From: Telmatactis stephensoni
Taxonomy: Eukaryota; Cnidaria; Anthozoa; Actiniaria; Isophelliidae
Direction: 5' to 3'
Length of the DNA stretch: 64,000 nucleotides
Assembly: GCA_029948255.1 (NCBI GenBank)
Contig: JALIZF010001789.1
Coordinates: forward strand, 712,438-776,437
Shown here: one piece after another, positions 36,836 through 50,200 of the stretch
Numbering within the stretch: position 1 is the stretch's first letter
How the letters are laid out: each line of letters opens with the position of its first letter
Made by a program: the position numbers and the translations under genes
The notes under the pieces: generated by a model
What the model saw: only the letters and a program-made list of their open reading frames with translations
Databases searched by the model: none
What the model was told of the DNA's origin: nothing

Positions 36836-39800
36836 AACTTTATTTATGAAATGATTCATACAAAGCGCGCGCTCTGATTGGTGAAGAAGCATTCTCCATA
36901 ACTCCACATAGCACGGAACGTTACTATGGTCTTGAATATTTCATAAAAGAAATAGAAAACTCGGCAGCAGTGCTATGTTGAGTTATGGAAGCACTTGGGA
37001 ATTGTAAGAAGACTCGAGAAGTGTTGTTCTCCTAACACTTCTCGAGTCTTCTTACAATTCCCGCGTGCTTCCATAACTCAACATAGCACTGCTGCCGAGT
37101 TTTCTATTTCTACAAATGATAATGATGGTCAACACTTAATAGTATAAATACTAATGAACTTGTGGCCCGTGGCCCTTTTAAATTTTAGACGTCAAGCCAT
37201 CGTACGCCATCAGTAAAGAGGATTCGATGAAGTTTCTTTTACAACAATTTAGCTCGAGTAGGAACCATGAAAAGAACCCAAGTAATCTCAAAAGAGTGCG
37301 TGAATTTGTTAAAAGCAGGCTGGAACATCAAGGTTTTACAACATGGTTGGAGCCAGTGACTGCTGGAAAGGTTGGTGGAATTTTTGTCATCGATTTGTTC
37401 ATCCGTTTTTGTTGTTGTTGTTGTTGTTGTTGTTGTTTTGTTTTTTGTTTTGTTTTTTGTTTGTTTTTGATTTTTCATTTGCTTCAAACAACGTGCACTC
37501 TTGTTGTTGTTGTTGTTGTTGTTGTTTTTATCTTTACGTCGACCCCGCATGTCATTGTAGTAACGAGGTATATGGGATCAGGGATCAGCGTTATTTTGGG
37601 ACTCAGGGATCACATGAACGTTATTTTTTGGTCTCAGGGATCAGATTTTTAGCCTTGGGATCGGGATCACTGTCTTTGGAATCGGGATCACCGTTTTTCA
37701 GGGATCACTTTTTACGGGATCAGTGATCAAAATTGTCCTTATTTGGGGATCAAGGATCAGATTTTTAGCCCTGGGATCGGGATCACTGAAAAAACTATAT
37801 ACCTCGTTACTACCCTGGCATGTCACCTCTCGCTTTCCATTCATTTGTCCATCCACTGCCGGTTGTTCACTCGGCGGGCGGCGACGAAGAACGCCTTTAA
37901 AACATTTTGATTTTGCTGCGGTTTCCGAGAAAACGTTATTTCAGGGTTGAATTTGCCACACACGTTCAACCCGTCGAGTGAGAGTCCATACATATATGTC
38001 TTGTTATTTGTCTTTCCGTCCGTCCGTCCGTCCGTCCGTCCGTCTGTCGTGTGTAATTCGGTCGATCCCGCTCGGTTTTCTTCCAGGCCCGGTTCACGAA
38101 TTAAGCCCGTGTAACTGTTAACAAACCGCAAGCAACTTTCAATTGCCTGAACTTCTACTGATAATGGATTACGTCAAAAATGGTCAAAACAGCGATCAGC
38201 GATCTAGCGCAGCGAGGGCCGGCCAGTTCTGTTTTTTAATTCATCGCAGTCACAATATAATTGTTAACTATTTCATTTCTCTTACATCTTTACGGCAGCA
38301 CAACGGTTTCAATGTGATTGGACGTCTGAATGGTTACTATAGCAACACAAAGAATGATCGTATTCTCATTATTGGTGCTCATTACGATTCGTACCAGACT
38401 TCCCCTGGCGTCGACGACAATGGATCAGGCGTGGCTGCACTACTCCAAGTGGCTGAGCAATATTCCTCGCAGGGTAAAGAAGAACCCAAAACACGCAGAC
38501 TCAGTAATGTACTGCTCATTCATCAATTCATCCATTCATTCATCCATCCATTCATTCATCCATCCATCCATCCATCCATCCATCCATCCATCCATCCATC
38601 CATCCATCCATCCATCCATCCATCCATCCATCCATCCATCCATTCATTCATTTATTCTTTCATTGATTCTTTCATTCATTCATTCAGTCTCACTCACTCA
38701 CTCACTCATTCATTCATTCATAAAACACGACACTGAGTCTGCGTATTTTGCTTTCGTTGCTCGACATGAAAAGCAAACTTACACGACAGTTTTTGTCTTA
38801 AGACGCGAACAGATAATATACTGTTCCTCGTCGTTTATACGTAGGCGCCCACGTCTTATTTAAGTCGCGTTGCGTCTAAGATAGACGCGTCTTTTCCCGC
38901 TCGTATATGAATGGCCCTATTATCGGATTATCTTTCCACGAGAGCATCTTGCTAGATTGTATTGTCTCGATCTTTTTTCATTATTGAATTCACACTTGCA
39001 TTTACAAGTAATTCATTCATCCATCCATCAATTCATTCATTCATTCATCTATAATTGATATAATGATCACCATCGTTATCATCATCATCATTATCACCAC
39101 CGTCAATTTTAGTATCATTCCATTTGTTTATCTCTTCATTTGCAGACTGCAAGCGGAACTTCACCATCCTATTCGTTGCGTTTGACTTAAAAGAATGCCA
39201 AAGCAGTAATTCCAGTGATCCTTACAAGTACATCTGTTCTTTTGGCAGCCGTAACTTTATACAAAACTTGACAGAATATCTTGGTCCAAATAACACACGA
39301 GGTCGCATCCAAGGAGCCGTAATTCTAGATAATATCATGAACTTTGATTGGCGAACAAACACACAAAGTTTTCCCATTGAAATGAAATATTTCGGCTCGT
39401 CGATTAAGCAGACGATTGATGAAATCGCTCGTAGTGGTAATCGTGGAGACTTTTTGTTAGCAATTGGACGTGATGATGGTGATCGTTTCTTACTTGGAAG
39501 CTTTACGAAATATTACAACGACAGAAAGCATATTGACCGAGGTACAGTATTAGGAGTTCAAGATAGCGAGTTGTTAAACACCTCGCTATCTTGAACTCCT
39601 AATTCGAGATAACATATGGCTAGCAATTGAATTAGAAAATGTTCCAACGGAAATGGGTTTGCGTAATTCGAAATAGCGGGGGTTCGAGATAACCAATATA
39701 GCAATAGACTTAAAATAAAATGATCCAAGGGAAATGTGTATGTGTTCGAGATAGCGAGGGTTCGAGTTAACCAATATAGTAACAGACTTAGAATAATTAA

Positions 39801-42800
39801 AATAAAATGATCTAAGGGAAATGGGTTTGTGTTCGAGATAGCGGGGGTTCGAGTTAACCAATATAGTAATAGACTTAAAATAAAATGATCAAAGGGAAAT
39901 GGGTTTGTGGTCGAGATAGCGGGGGTTCGAGATAACCAATAGTAACCATAGGGGTCCCACTGTAGTGCAAACTGAAACAGAGCAAAAGGTCAGAAAATCA
40001 AAAGGCACATCAGCCCCCTGTTTCAGCTGGGAGGGCGCTTTGTATGCGCGATCGCATGAACGCTACACTTAGATTTAACTTTCCTTCGACTTTTTCGGGA
40101 ATGTTCTGCACACAACACACAGAGCTGCACGTGTACCCATGTATTCCTGCAACAGTCAGAGCATCCCTGCAGAAAATATTGGGAAACACTGATCCAATTA
40201 AGAAAAGTGAACTAGTACGTACATGTTCAAGAGAATGGAGTCGAGATAACAGTAATTGATCGAAAATATAACGACCCAAGGTAAATGGGTTTTTATTTGA
40301 GATCAGAACGGAGGGTCGCGAGATAGAGGAGATTTCGTATGACTGGGAAAACGGCACGGTCACTGCACGGCATGGTCACGACAGGAATTTCAAATGTTTT
40401 TATAGACATTACGGCACTGACACGGTCACGGTATGCCGTGGTCAGTTTCCTACTCATACGAAAAACGCTCTAGTAGATAGTTTCAGTTGATTGAATGGGG
40501 AAAAAATTGGATCTTCCAAAAAAAAAAAGGAACTTAAAAGTCACCTCGTCTCCTGATATATTCATCTGTTTCAGGGCATTTCCGACTCAGAACTTTCAAG
40601 TTCAACTTGCAGCAGCGACCTTCGACACTCGGCGACATTGCACGACACAACATGCGACACATGTTTGCAGGTGATCATTACAGATTCTGGGACAATGATC
40701 CCATAGTCAATGCTATACTTTTGACGGACACTGCTGACTTTAGAGGCTATATGAAGCAATGTTACCATAGCAACTGTGACGTCATATCTCATGCAATACC
40801 CCTTAGGATTCAGTTCATGGTAAAGACCGCTGACGCAGTTGATATGATGGCTCGTAGGCTGACTGGACTTGGTAGATGCGTTAACCCCTCAGGTAATCAG
40901 TTGTTTAAAAGTACAGTATGCTACAGTAGTAGACTTGAGATTTAATAAACGTGACGCACGCGACGACAGAGCGCTGCATGCGTGAGATGTGGTTGTGAGA
41001 AAATATCACATCCGTTCATTGCGTGACAACGTCGCGATTCTATATCTGGACCACACGCGTGGAAAACGTTCAAACCACAGGTAGCCCAAGCTGTGCCCTT
41101 TTTTTATTTGAAATATATCCCTGATTTATCCCTGATATAGGGTTTCACCTAACAGCATTGAGAGTTAAGTTAGGTTTGTTTTTCTGTGGAATTTTATTCA
41201 AGAAAATTTACGCATGCACAGTGCGAATGAGATATCAGTTTTCGTCATCTCACATCCGTTCTTGCGTTGCGTCGCATTTGCTAAATCAACCTGATATACC
41301 GTATCTGAATTGACAGCCTTTTTAAAATGAAAGCTATGTACAGTCTACAAAGACTAAAAATGCAATGTTTCCCTAAAGCTATTAAACAATCAATTGTTTT
41401 AACAGGTATGACCAAACAATTTAATTCCAATACTGGTCAGTTTCAATCCCATGGTTACCCTCGTCGTTACTATGACAACGCAGACAGCACGTGGATCATT
41501 ACAGTGGATTATGGTCACGTGATAGAGCTTTCGTTTACTGACTTTGTTCTGGAGGACAATAATTGTCATAGTGATTATGTTGATGTAGTTGATGGATGGA
41601 GCAACTATTCCAAGCGCTTAGGTAAGGAAAACTCATCAGTTTTAATCCTGACTTCCAATGGACTCTATAATGTAGTTGGGTCGGCCACTAGACCTGCATG
41701 ATGCGAAGACCAGCCCCTTGCCACTACGCTATTGTGAATGCAGAGTGATTTGGAGGGTCAATTTAGCAAGTCCATCGTGCGTAGCGTATTGTTGTGGAAA
41801 TGACTTGATCAACGTGGCTGATAACGATAACGCGGTGCTCGTTTAGTTCAAGCGGCTTGAGATCGATCTTTTTCTTCTTCTTCTTCTTCTTCCGTCCAAT
41901 TTCTATATCCATCTGGCATTTATCCAAATTTAGCGCGGTGGATTATAAAAGAGCTCTGTTTATTTATTTCAATTTCTTCATAAAGTATTTATCGTTCAAA
42001 TCTCCTTAAACAGGGATCAAGCGTGGAATCAGAAATCCGAGGGCTCTCCCTCTCTTTCCTTCCCCCTCCCCTCCTCTTTCCCATCTCCTCTCCCCTTCTC
42101 CCTAATGGTCACGCAGGTGTACTGAGTTCAGGCAAGGGCAGCAAGCCCATACTGTATTGTTTATACAGCTATTTCAGTAAACGTTGTCGGTATCAAGCCT
42201 ACGCGCTCACCCGAAAAGGAGTATGGGAAGAAATCACTTAAGTTATAAAACTACAAAAATCCCAATTCAGCTTGCTCTGACCATATACACAAAAAAACTT
42301 TACTTACTGATGCTGAAGTCAGTACCAAAGCGGAAAAGAAAATAAAGTTTTGCGACTACACATACTCCTTTTCGGTCTAGTTGCGTGGGCTTGAGAGCTC
42401 TCATATGACAACCTTTTTTGAAATAGGTCAGTATACATGTACTGTATATTAGCTCTGTACTTTCAGGTCGCTACTGTGGAACCAACAACCCCACCAAGTC
42501 CTCCCCTATTACCAGCACAGGTCGACATATGAGAGTTCATTTCAAATCTGACGTCCTTGGGGCCTTCAAAGGATTCCATGCAAAGTGGAAAGCGAGAAAA
42601 GGTGTGACATTTTTACTTTTCAGCCCTACCATGCTATCAGGTTGTGACTAGACTGTCTGGAAAGAAGCTTCTAGTCTTGTATTGACATCTCGAAGGGTTA
42701 GCCTGCAATATGATGAACTAAATCCCACGATTTTGTCCAAAACGAGGATTTTTTGTTAATTAATGTACCCATCTAGAGGCAGATGCGTTAGGCCCGGTTC

Positions 42801-43917
42801 ACACGACGACATAAGATAGCCATAAGCATAAGCATAAGAAACAAAACTTTTCCATTTTCTTATGCTTATGCTTATGACGTTATGTTGCGCGTGTGAACCG
42901 GTAAAAAAACCCGCTTATGCTTATGTCTATGCTTATGTCGTCGTGTGAACCGGGCCTTACTACCAAGAGTAACGCAGCTGCTGGGTACGAGATAAGATGT
43001 GATGCAGGCCAGAAAAGGGATAATCCCGATTCTCAGATTTCTTATAAATGTAAGGGAAAACTGTGTCCAAATTGGTACTTGGAAAAGATAATCCCTAGAA
43101 CTTTCTACTGGTTTGTACGAACATTTAGTCAAGAGAAAATGAGCTCGGCTACTCAATTGATGCAGTATACTGGATTGAAGCGCTGTTTCACGGTGCAATT
43201 CTTTTGTGAATCACTGCTGGGGTGTTACACGGCGCACACCGAAAAATGTTGTTGCAATCGTTTTCTCGCAATGATTTTGCGCGATACGTGCATTCATCGT
43301 GAAATGGTTCACGGTAACTTAGCCAATCAGAGCGCGCGCTATATTGTAGCTATGTTTTAATAAAGTAATGGTTCACGCTTAGCGTGCGTCCATCGTGAAA
43401 TGGATGCACACGGTTGCTAAGCACGAAAGAAGCGTAAGATTTCTTTATTACACGTTCTGCAATGGTTTTTGCAACTTATTTCGCAAAGCGGCAATAGCAA
43501 AACCAGTTGCAGACAAATCGCACCGTGTAGCAGCGTTTTTACCCGCTAATTCGGATATTAGTCGGCCCGAAGTGCTGAAAATAATCCCCGTTAACAGGGA
43601 CTCTTTGGACACCAAATTGGGTAGTGAAGCTGTCTGGCGAGCTCTGGTCTAGATTTGTAGTCTCGATTATCTCGAACTTTAAAACCTGTTAAAAACCGAA
43701 CAAAATTTCCCAGGTGGAAAATGTTTTAAGGGAATTTTTTTAAATTTGTTTCCCAGATGGAATGCTTTTAGTCAAGTATCGAGAGAAGTCCTAGAGTACC
43801 TAAGTCGAATTTGTTACGGCAGCTTACTTACTTGGAAACCGGGAAAATAATTCATTTGCGTTTTCATTAGTTTTTCTACCCGGATCTACATTTTAAAATC
43901 TTTGCATTCCAGGCTGA
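35217..43917 (+). CDS. Secreted M28-type peptidase domain fused to CUB, gene A
   Basis: Exons: 35217-35292, 37189-37370, 38299-38473, 39146-39541, 40575-40892, 41406-41621, 42467-42601, 43913-43917; 500 residues. A hydrophobic leader ([15 protein letters not shown]) indicates secretion. Residues 105-345 match the M28 zinc-exopeptidase fold: GAHYDS (His114), PGVDDNGSG (Asp126), FVAFDLKEC (Glu161), VILDN (Asp206) and CYHSNCD (His341), i.e. the five metal-ligand positions. The residue before the ligand Glu is Lys160, where active M28 enzymes have the catalytic Glu. A cysteine-bounded insert (C162-C175) follows. Residues 383-499 form a CUB domain ([29 protein letters not shown]) with only the second CUB disulfide pair. 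Splicing of the weak GTGTGA donor gives a stop one residue later; reading through would add [15 protein letters not shown]. The substrate is unknown. Confidence 0.88.
35868..36086. mobile_element. Harbinger-like MITE (GGGGGTGTTTACATG termini)
   Basis: 219 bases with terminal inverted repeats GGGGGTGTTTACATG / CATGTAAACACCCCC, flanked by TTA on both sides (35865-35867, 36087-36089). The inside is largely palindromic, with TAGGATGATCCTAG motifs. It lies in gene A intron 1. Confidence 0.85.
36776..36836. repeat. (GATA)n microsatellite
   Basis: About 15 perfect GATA units in gene A intron 1. Confidence 0.97.
36948..37111. repeat. 164-bp near-perfect palindrome
   Basis: AGAAATAGAAAACTCGGCAG is matched at the far end by CTGCCGAGTTTTCTATTTCT. 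The centre is GAGAAGTGTTGTTCTCCTAACACTTCTC. It ends 77 bases before the acceptor of gene A exon 2. Confidence 0.85.
37410..37527. repeat. (GTT)n runs
   Basis: Two GTT triplet runs with a T/G-rich spacer in gene A intron 2. The polyLeu, polyVal and polyCys frames are artefacts. Confidence 0.9.
37558..37812. mobile_element. Inverted-repeat element with GGGATCA repeats
   Basis: Termini TAGTAACGAGGTATAT and ATATACCTCGTTACTA. The interior has many GGGATCA/GGGATCGGGATCAC units. About 255 bases, gene A intron 2. No coding sense. Confidence 0.75.
38513..38725. repeat. (CATC)n/(CATT)n microsatellite
   Basis: Some 28 CATC units flanked by CATT and CACT units directly after the donor region of gene A exon 3. 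The Pro-Ser-Ile-His frames come from it. Confidence 0.95.
39557..39965. repeat. Tandem repeat with GTTCGAGATAGCG units
   Basis: Four or five copies of an 80-95-base unit: TTCGAGATAGCGGGGGTTCG, AACCAATATAGTAATAGACT, AAAATGATC, AAGGGAAATGGGTTTG. It opens with a small hairpin (GAGTTCAAGATAGCGAG / CTCGCTATCTTGAACTC). It lies in gene A intron 4, and a related pair occurs at 16700-16880. Confidence 0.85.
42791..42956. mobile_element. Harbinger-like MITE (GGCCCGGTTCACAC termini)
   Basis: 166 bases bounded by GGCCCGGTTCACACGACGAC and its complement, flanked by TTA (42788-42790, 42957-42959). The interior is built of GCATAAGC/GCTTATGC units in both orientations. It lies in gene A intron 7. Confidence 0.85.
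43178..43537. mobile_element. Degenerate relative of the AGGCGCTGTTACACGG element
   Basis: Ends resemble GAAGCGCTGTTTCACGGTGC and CACCGTGTAGCAGCG. The length is similar to the copies at 26662 and 49115, but the interior has diverged and no TTA duplication is intact. Gene A intron 7. Confidence 0.55.
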
Positions 43918-44221
43918 AACGTACCTCAACTCGTGACAAACTCATCCTACCCTAATAACGACGGGCTTCCTGTGTACTTATCATTGCGTGACGCGCGCGC
44001 GTTTCCTGGTGGTCACTCAAGCAACAAACGCTCTGTCGACCGAATTCCGCGTCCTTTGAAATCTCGCGTTTAATCGAGAAAACAACAAAGTTTCCAAACT
44101 TTGACGTATTTTATTTGCTTAGCAAGTAATTAGAACTAATGTACAATTAAGAAAAAGGCTAATATTTGGCTTTTGAAGTGATTTTGTCGACAAATTTGCA
44201 AGGCTTAAATCCTCGAATCAA
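43918..44221. promoter_or_regulatory. 304-bp spacer between genes A and B
   Basis: Must hold the 3' end of gene A and the promoter of gene B unless the two are co-transcribed. It contains one CACAGGAAGCCC motif (reverse, 43963-43974) and GTGACGCGCGCGCG. No TATA element is evident. Confidence 0.5.
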
Positions 44222-47200
44222 ATGTGGAACCCAAGGCTACACAGATTTCTTTTGCAGCCGCTTTGTTCGGCTGCAGTCGTGGTAATTCTACTAACAAGTA
44301 AGTTTCCAATGTAATCTTTCCTAAATATTGCAATATGTGAACTCTGTCAACGGCAAAAATCAGATTTGATCGAATTCAATCTAGTGTCAAAACAGCGGAC
44401 ATTTCAAATTCAAATCATTTGCATAATCGTTCGAAAACATCGTCACTCACAAAGTTTAAAAACAGTTTGAACTCTTTTAATAATTATACTTTGTAAGTCA
44501 TTATATCGGCAAGGCTTTGCATCGACGATTTTCCAAAAAAATCTTTCGTATCAATCCCCACATTTGGGTGTTTAAAAGTTTGTTGTTGAAAAGTTTTGTT
44601 CTTTTGTAATTTCTATGCAAATTGTTGCAATTTGAACACAGATGTTGATATTTTGAAATATTCATAAATCTCACACGGTCTTAGCTATCTTGACATTTGG
44701 CTCTACTATAGATTTTTTTCCTGATTTCAATCGTCTTTTATTCCAAAAATTTCAGTGTTAAGGTGTTTCAAAGTAGTTGTTGACGCGCTACACCTCTCAT
44801 TTTAAATTCGCGATTTCATGATTTTTTTCTCGTCGGATCAAAATATCCTTTGGACCAATTATCAAGCAAAGATTGAATTTTTGAATGATAGTAATTTTAA
44901 GTCAATCTGTGATTTTACAGCAAAGATATTCAATGATCGTTTAAATCAGTCTTTCTAAAATATCTCCCGTTTACGATGAGCTTTTGAAAAACGATAACAT
45001 AGGCCTAAAACTTCATATTCATGCACACATACTTATAGTAAAATCAGAGAGTTTAAACAGAGCGATTTCGAGTACTAGACGCAAACATTTTTTATGCGTA
45101 TTTTGCGTCGCAAAAACTAAGGTATAGCTTGTCATGCAGAAAAGAAATACTCGGCGCTCAAACATATGCGCCAAAATGCTGAAAACACGTTGCTATATTG
45201 TTGTTCTTTCTCTCTGGTAAATTGCACTGGTTTAAGTGTTCATTTGGCGGAGTTATGATTTTTCTTCTGATAGTATATGGGATTCACTAGCTGCGACAAT
45301 TTTAACTTTCAAGCGGCGTAAGAGATATCTCTTCAAGTCATCACTGTTTAGAGCCCAAAATCACGGATATACTTACTCAAAGTATCATAAAACACGCAGC
45401 AGAAATTTATTAAATTTGATATGTAAAGCAACATTTTAAAATTTCACTTGAATACAGTGCTTCAAACGCGCCGGAGTAGAATCAAACCCGTGTGTACAAA
45501 TGCATGACGATGGCGTGATGCTTGCTGATTATATCACGCTACATTCCTTCGCACCCGTGTTACGACGCATTTGCATACCGCGGTTTTATTTGAACTAGGA
45601 ACTATACTGAAAGGATCACACAAAACTCGAAATTGGAAAAATTAGTTGCGGCTCCCCCATTTTTTTTTTCTCTTGCCAAACGTGCAGCAAGTCTACGGTT
45701 TTTCTTACTTCTCGAACTTTTAGTTGCAGGCATTGCATCGAAATGAAGTGTAAAGGCACTATATGCAAATGCATCGTAACACGGGTGCGAAGGAATGTAG
45801 CGTGACATAATCAGCAAGCATCACGTCATCGTCATGCATTTGTACACACGGGTTTGATTCTACTCCGGCGCGTTTGAAGCACTGTATTCAAGTGAAATTT
45901 TAAAATGTTGCTTTACATATCAAATTTGATAAATTTCTGCTGCGTGTTTTATGATACTTTGAGTAAGTATATCCGTGATTTTGGGCTCTAAACAGTGATG
46001 ACTTGAAGAGATATCTCTTACGCCGCTTGAAAGTTAAAATTGTCGCAGCTAGTGAATCCCACATACTATCAGAAGAAAAATCATGACTCCGCCAAATGAA
46101 CACTTAAACCAGTGCAATTTACCAGAGAGAAAGAACAACAATATAGCAACGTGTTTTCAGTATTTTGGCGCATATGTTTGAGCGCCGAGTATTTCTTTTC
46201 TGCATGACAAGCTATACCTTAGTTTTTGCGACGCAAAATACGCATAAAAAATGTTTGCGTCTAGTACTCAAAATCGCTCTGTTTAAACTCTCTGATTTTA
46301 CTATAAGTATGTGTGCATGAATGTGAAGTTTTAGGCCTATGTTATCGTTTTTCAAAAGCTCATCGTAAACGGGAGATATTTTAGAAAGACTGATTTAAAC
46401 GATCATTGAATATCTTTGCTGTAAAAACACAGATTGACTTAAAATTACTATCATTCAAAAATTCAATCTTTGCTTGATAATTGGTCCAAAGGATATTTTG
46501 ATCCGACGAGAAGAAGTCCATTAAATCGCGAATTTAAAATGAGAGGTGTAGCGCGTCAACAACTACTTTGAAACACCTTAATCACTCGAAGCATCTTATT
46601 CTGGATTATTTGGGCAGTTGCGTAAGTTTACAAAAATGCAGCTTAAAATTAGTCATTGTTCGCTTTTTCCAACCGATAATAATACTTCAGACCTAATTGT
46701 TTTGAAGTGTTTTGGGGATACAGAGACGATATCGATGTTTACTTCCTAGAAACCTGATTACAAATTACAAGATAAATTCTTGATCCTAGTACTAGTACCA
46801 TAAAAAAAAACAATTTTTATATCCATTTTGTACTTAAAATTCATAATGCCGCTTGCTGTCAACGTACGTTAATCAGCATAAGATCAAGTAGTTTTTGTTT
46901 TATTTATTTCTTGAATTTTGTGTCAATCTCTTGGTTTAACAGACTGTACATTCTGAATTGATGGGCAGTGAAGAGCAATGTCAACTTTTTTATATATAAC
47001 ATTTTAAATTATCAACAAGCTGGGGTTAATTTAATAATATTGTAATATTTTCCAGTTTTAAAATACAGGCATTTAAAAATTATGCATCAATAAAATATTG
47101 AACTTTAGTAAATTAGTAAATTAATCTTTATCAAAGAGGAATAAATTATTACTGACGTCAGATTCATGTTAAGCTCAGGAATATCATGACTTAATTTCAA

Positions 47201-50200
47201 GTGGTTTTCACAAACCCATATTTATTTCACAGGTTTATGAAAACCACTTTAAAAATCACAATATTTCCAAGCTTAGCACTAGTCTGAGTCATTTTTCTAT
47301 TCTATTTCAGATTTACATGCAGCTAGAGCATTAAAAGATGTTGAGTCTATCCAGTATTTTTTAAAGACATTTAATGTCAGTAGAAATGAAGATTTTAGTA
47401 AGGACACAAAGGAAGAAGCTAGAAATTTTATCAAAAAGACTCTAGAGGAGCAAGGTTATAGAACTTGGCTGGAGTATTTTAATATCAATGGGGTAAGTAA
47501 ACAATAACTTGCCACAAATATCAGTGCAAAAACATAGGTGCTCTCTGATCAAAACATACCTTCTCACTCATATCTTTTATTTTCAAAGGAGAATTCAGTA
47601 TTTGATCAGGTATCACTATATTTTTGCAGGGACATCTTCAAGTATTAGAGCAGCTTTAATGTATGATGGAGTGAGAAGTGGGCCATGCCTACTATCAGGG
47701 TATTATATGGGTCATGGTTGGCCAAGGTTATGGGTGGCAATTTTGGTTGGCCAAGGGGGTGACCTGCACTTCTCAGAAGATTTCATCCAATATTATTGGT
47801 GGACCACTCAAGAATCTAAACAAAAGAAATTTTTGAAAACGACAATGACAACAGTAGATTCTGTTTTATGAAACCAATAAATGACATCTTATGAAGAAGT
47901 ACTGATTACCTGTGGTCGAGTGGTGAGATCTCACCACTTCAGTGGTCACCACTGGCCTTTCACTGCTGTGGTCCAGGTTTGAGTCCTGGCTCAGGCATTG
48001 GATCATATGTGAATTGAGTTTGTTTGATGTGTTGTTCTCAATCATGCCATGAGGGTTTTTTCTTCCGGGTTCTCCATTATTTTTTTTCTTCCCTAAGCAA
48101 AAATCAACATATTAGTTGAGCAATGTATGCAAAATATTTAAAGTAGAGGTAGTGAGTCAAGATTTCCACAGTTGGCTAAAATGCTGGTTCCCAGCACTTC
48201 TGGAAACATTCATGAATATAACTTTAGTGGTGTTTTGGGATCCTCAGTGTGTGTTTTGTCTAAAATAATATTTTCAATCCATTTCCCCAGAATACTGGCT
48301 CCAATGTAGTTGCAAGGAAAACAGGTCAATTCACCAATATAGATGACCGTATTTTTATAGTTGGTGCACACTATGATACATACAGGGCATCACCAGGTGT
48401 TGACGACAATGGATCAGGTTTGGCTGCTATGCTACAGGTTGCTAGAAAGTACTCGGATAAAGGTGAGTTTTGATATTGAAGACATGATGGTAGTGATGAT
48501 GCCATGGTGATAGTGATGTCATAAGATGTGGTGATTGTGATGTCATGGTAAAGGGATATCATGTGATAATGCCTTGGTGATAGTGATGCTATAAATGTCA
48601 TGATGATAGTTGTGATGTCATGTGATAATGTCATGGTGATAGTGATGTCATGTGATAATGTCATGGTGATAGTGATGTCATGTGATAATATGGTGATAGT
48701 GATGTCATGTGATAATATGGTGATAGTGATGTCATGTGATAATATGGTGATAGTGATGTCATGTGATAATATGGTGATAGTGATGTCATGTGATAATGTC
48801 ATGGTGATAGTGATGTCATGTGATAATATGGTGATAGTGATGTCATGTGATAATGTCATGGTGATAGTGATGTCATGTGATAATGTCATGGTGATAGTGA
48901 TGTCATGTGATAATGTCATGGTGATAGTGATGTCATGTGATAATAATTGGTGATAGTGATGTCATGTGATAATATGGTGATAGTGATGTCATGTGATAAT
49001 GTCATGGTGATAGTGATGTCATGTGATAATGTCATGGTGATAGTGATGTCATGTATTATGTCATTAGAACCATTTATAAAAGCAAAAATGAGTGTCATAT
49101 GTAAGAAAGACTTAAGGCACTGTTACACGATGCAATTTTTCTTGCAACTTGCAATGCAATGCTGCATGACAAAAGCAGAGCATTGCAAGTTGCTGTCAAG
49201 ATGTCAGACGCTCGCAATTCTCTTTGCAACTCGCAACGCAACTCTTTCTTGGCCTTTGAAAAACCAGATATATCCGTGGTCACTATGTTCTGATTGGTCA
49301 TTTGCGACAGGGATTGCATTGCATGTCGTGGATAGATGTTACACGTTGCAACGTGCTTTGCAACGTTGCAAAAAGTAGAAAGTCGTTCAACTTTTTCTGC
49401 AACTTGCAACTTGCAATAGGGTGTTACACGCGTAATCTCTTCTGCAACTTGCAACGCAACAGTGTTGCATTGCAAGTTGCAAGAAAAATTGCACCGTGTA
49501 ACAGCGCCTTTAGACAATCAATTTTTAAGACACAAACCTCTCCATGTGTGCTTTCACTCTCAGTTGTGACCTAGTGAGGAAAAGTATTTTGAGTTTCTAT
49601 TTTGTTTTCTTAGGATCAAGACTGTTGTTTATAAATACAGAAAATTTGCTCAAAATAGAATTCCTACTTCCTAGTGATGTATCATAAAAATATTGCTAAT
49701 AAAAGGAAATTAAATTGCCTATAAATGAATTTCTTACAGATAAAGACTGTGATCAAAACTTCACCATTGTATTTGTGGCCTTTGATCAGAGGGAATGCAA
49801 GTATTGTGCACCTGAGGATCGTTATGAAGAGTCATGCCGATGTTCCTATGGAAGCGAAGCATTCATAAAGAACTTTACAACTTATCTTGGACGAAACTCC
49901 CAAAGAGGAAAAATTCAGGGTGCCGTTATCATGGAAAGTATCTTGAACTTTGATCCATCATATGGTGCGCAGAACTTTTCTCAAGAGCTTAGAGAACAAG
50001 TGGATCTTTCTGTGAGAAATGTAGTAAAGGACATTGAAAAGGATGGGGAAGCAACAGGCAGAGGTGATTTTGTTTTGGCTGTTGGACGCGATGATGGTGA
50101 CAAATTCTTACTGCAAAACTTTACAAAGTATTACTCCCAGGGCAAGCACTATTCAAGTAAGAGTTATCTGTAATTAATAATGCATGCATTGTTAAATGTT

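Noticed and set aside
38143..38863. Frames joining an M28 exon to Ser-Ile-His-Pro repeats
   Set aside because: Only 38299-38473 is real coding sequence; the rest is intron read-through into a CATC microsatellite.
39557..39965. CRISPR-like spaced repeats
   Set aside because: Units are contiguous tandem copies without unique spacers, within an intron of an animal gene.
45236..46103. Same 67-residue open frame in opposite orientation at 45236 and 45900
   Set aside because: Explained by the fold-back arms; no family match, no codon-level evidence of constraint, and it lies in an intron.
48371..49098. Ser-His-Asp-Ile-Thr and Met-Ser-Cys-Asp-Asn repeat frames
   Set aside because: Both strands of a 24/29-bp minisatellite; not proteins.
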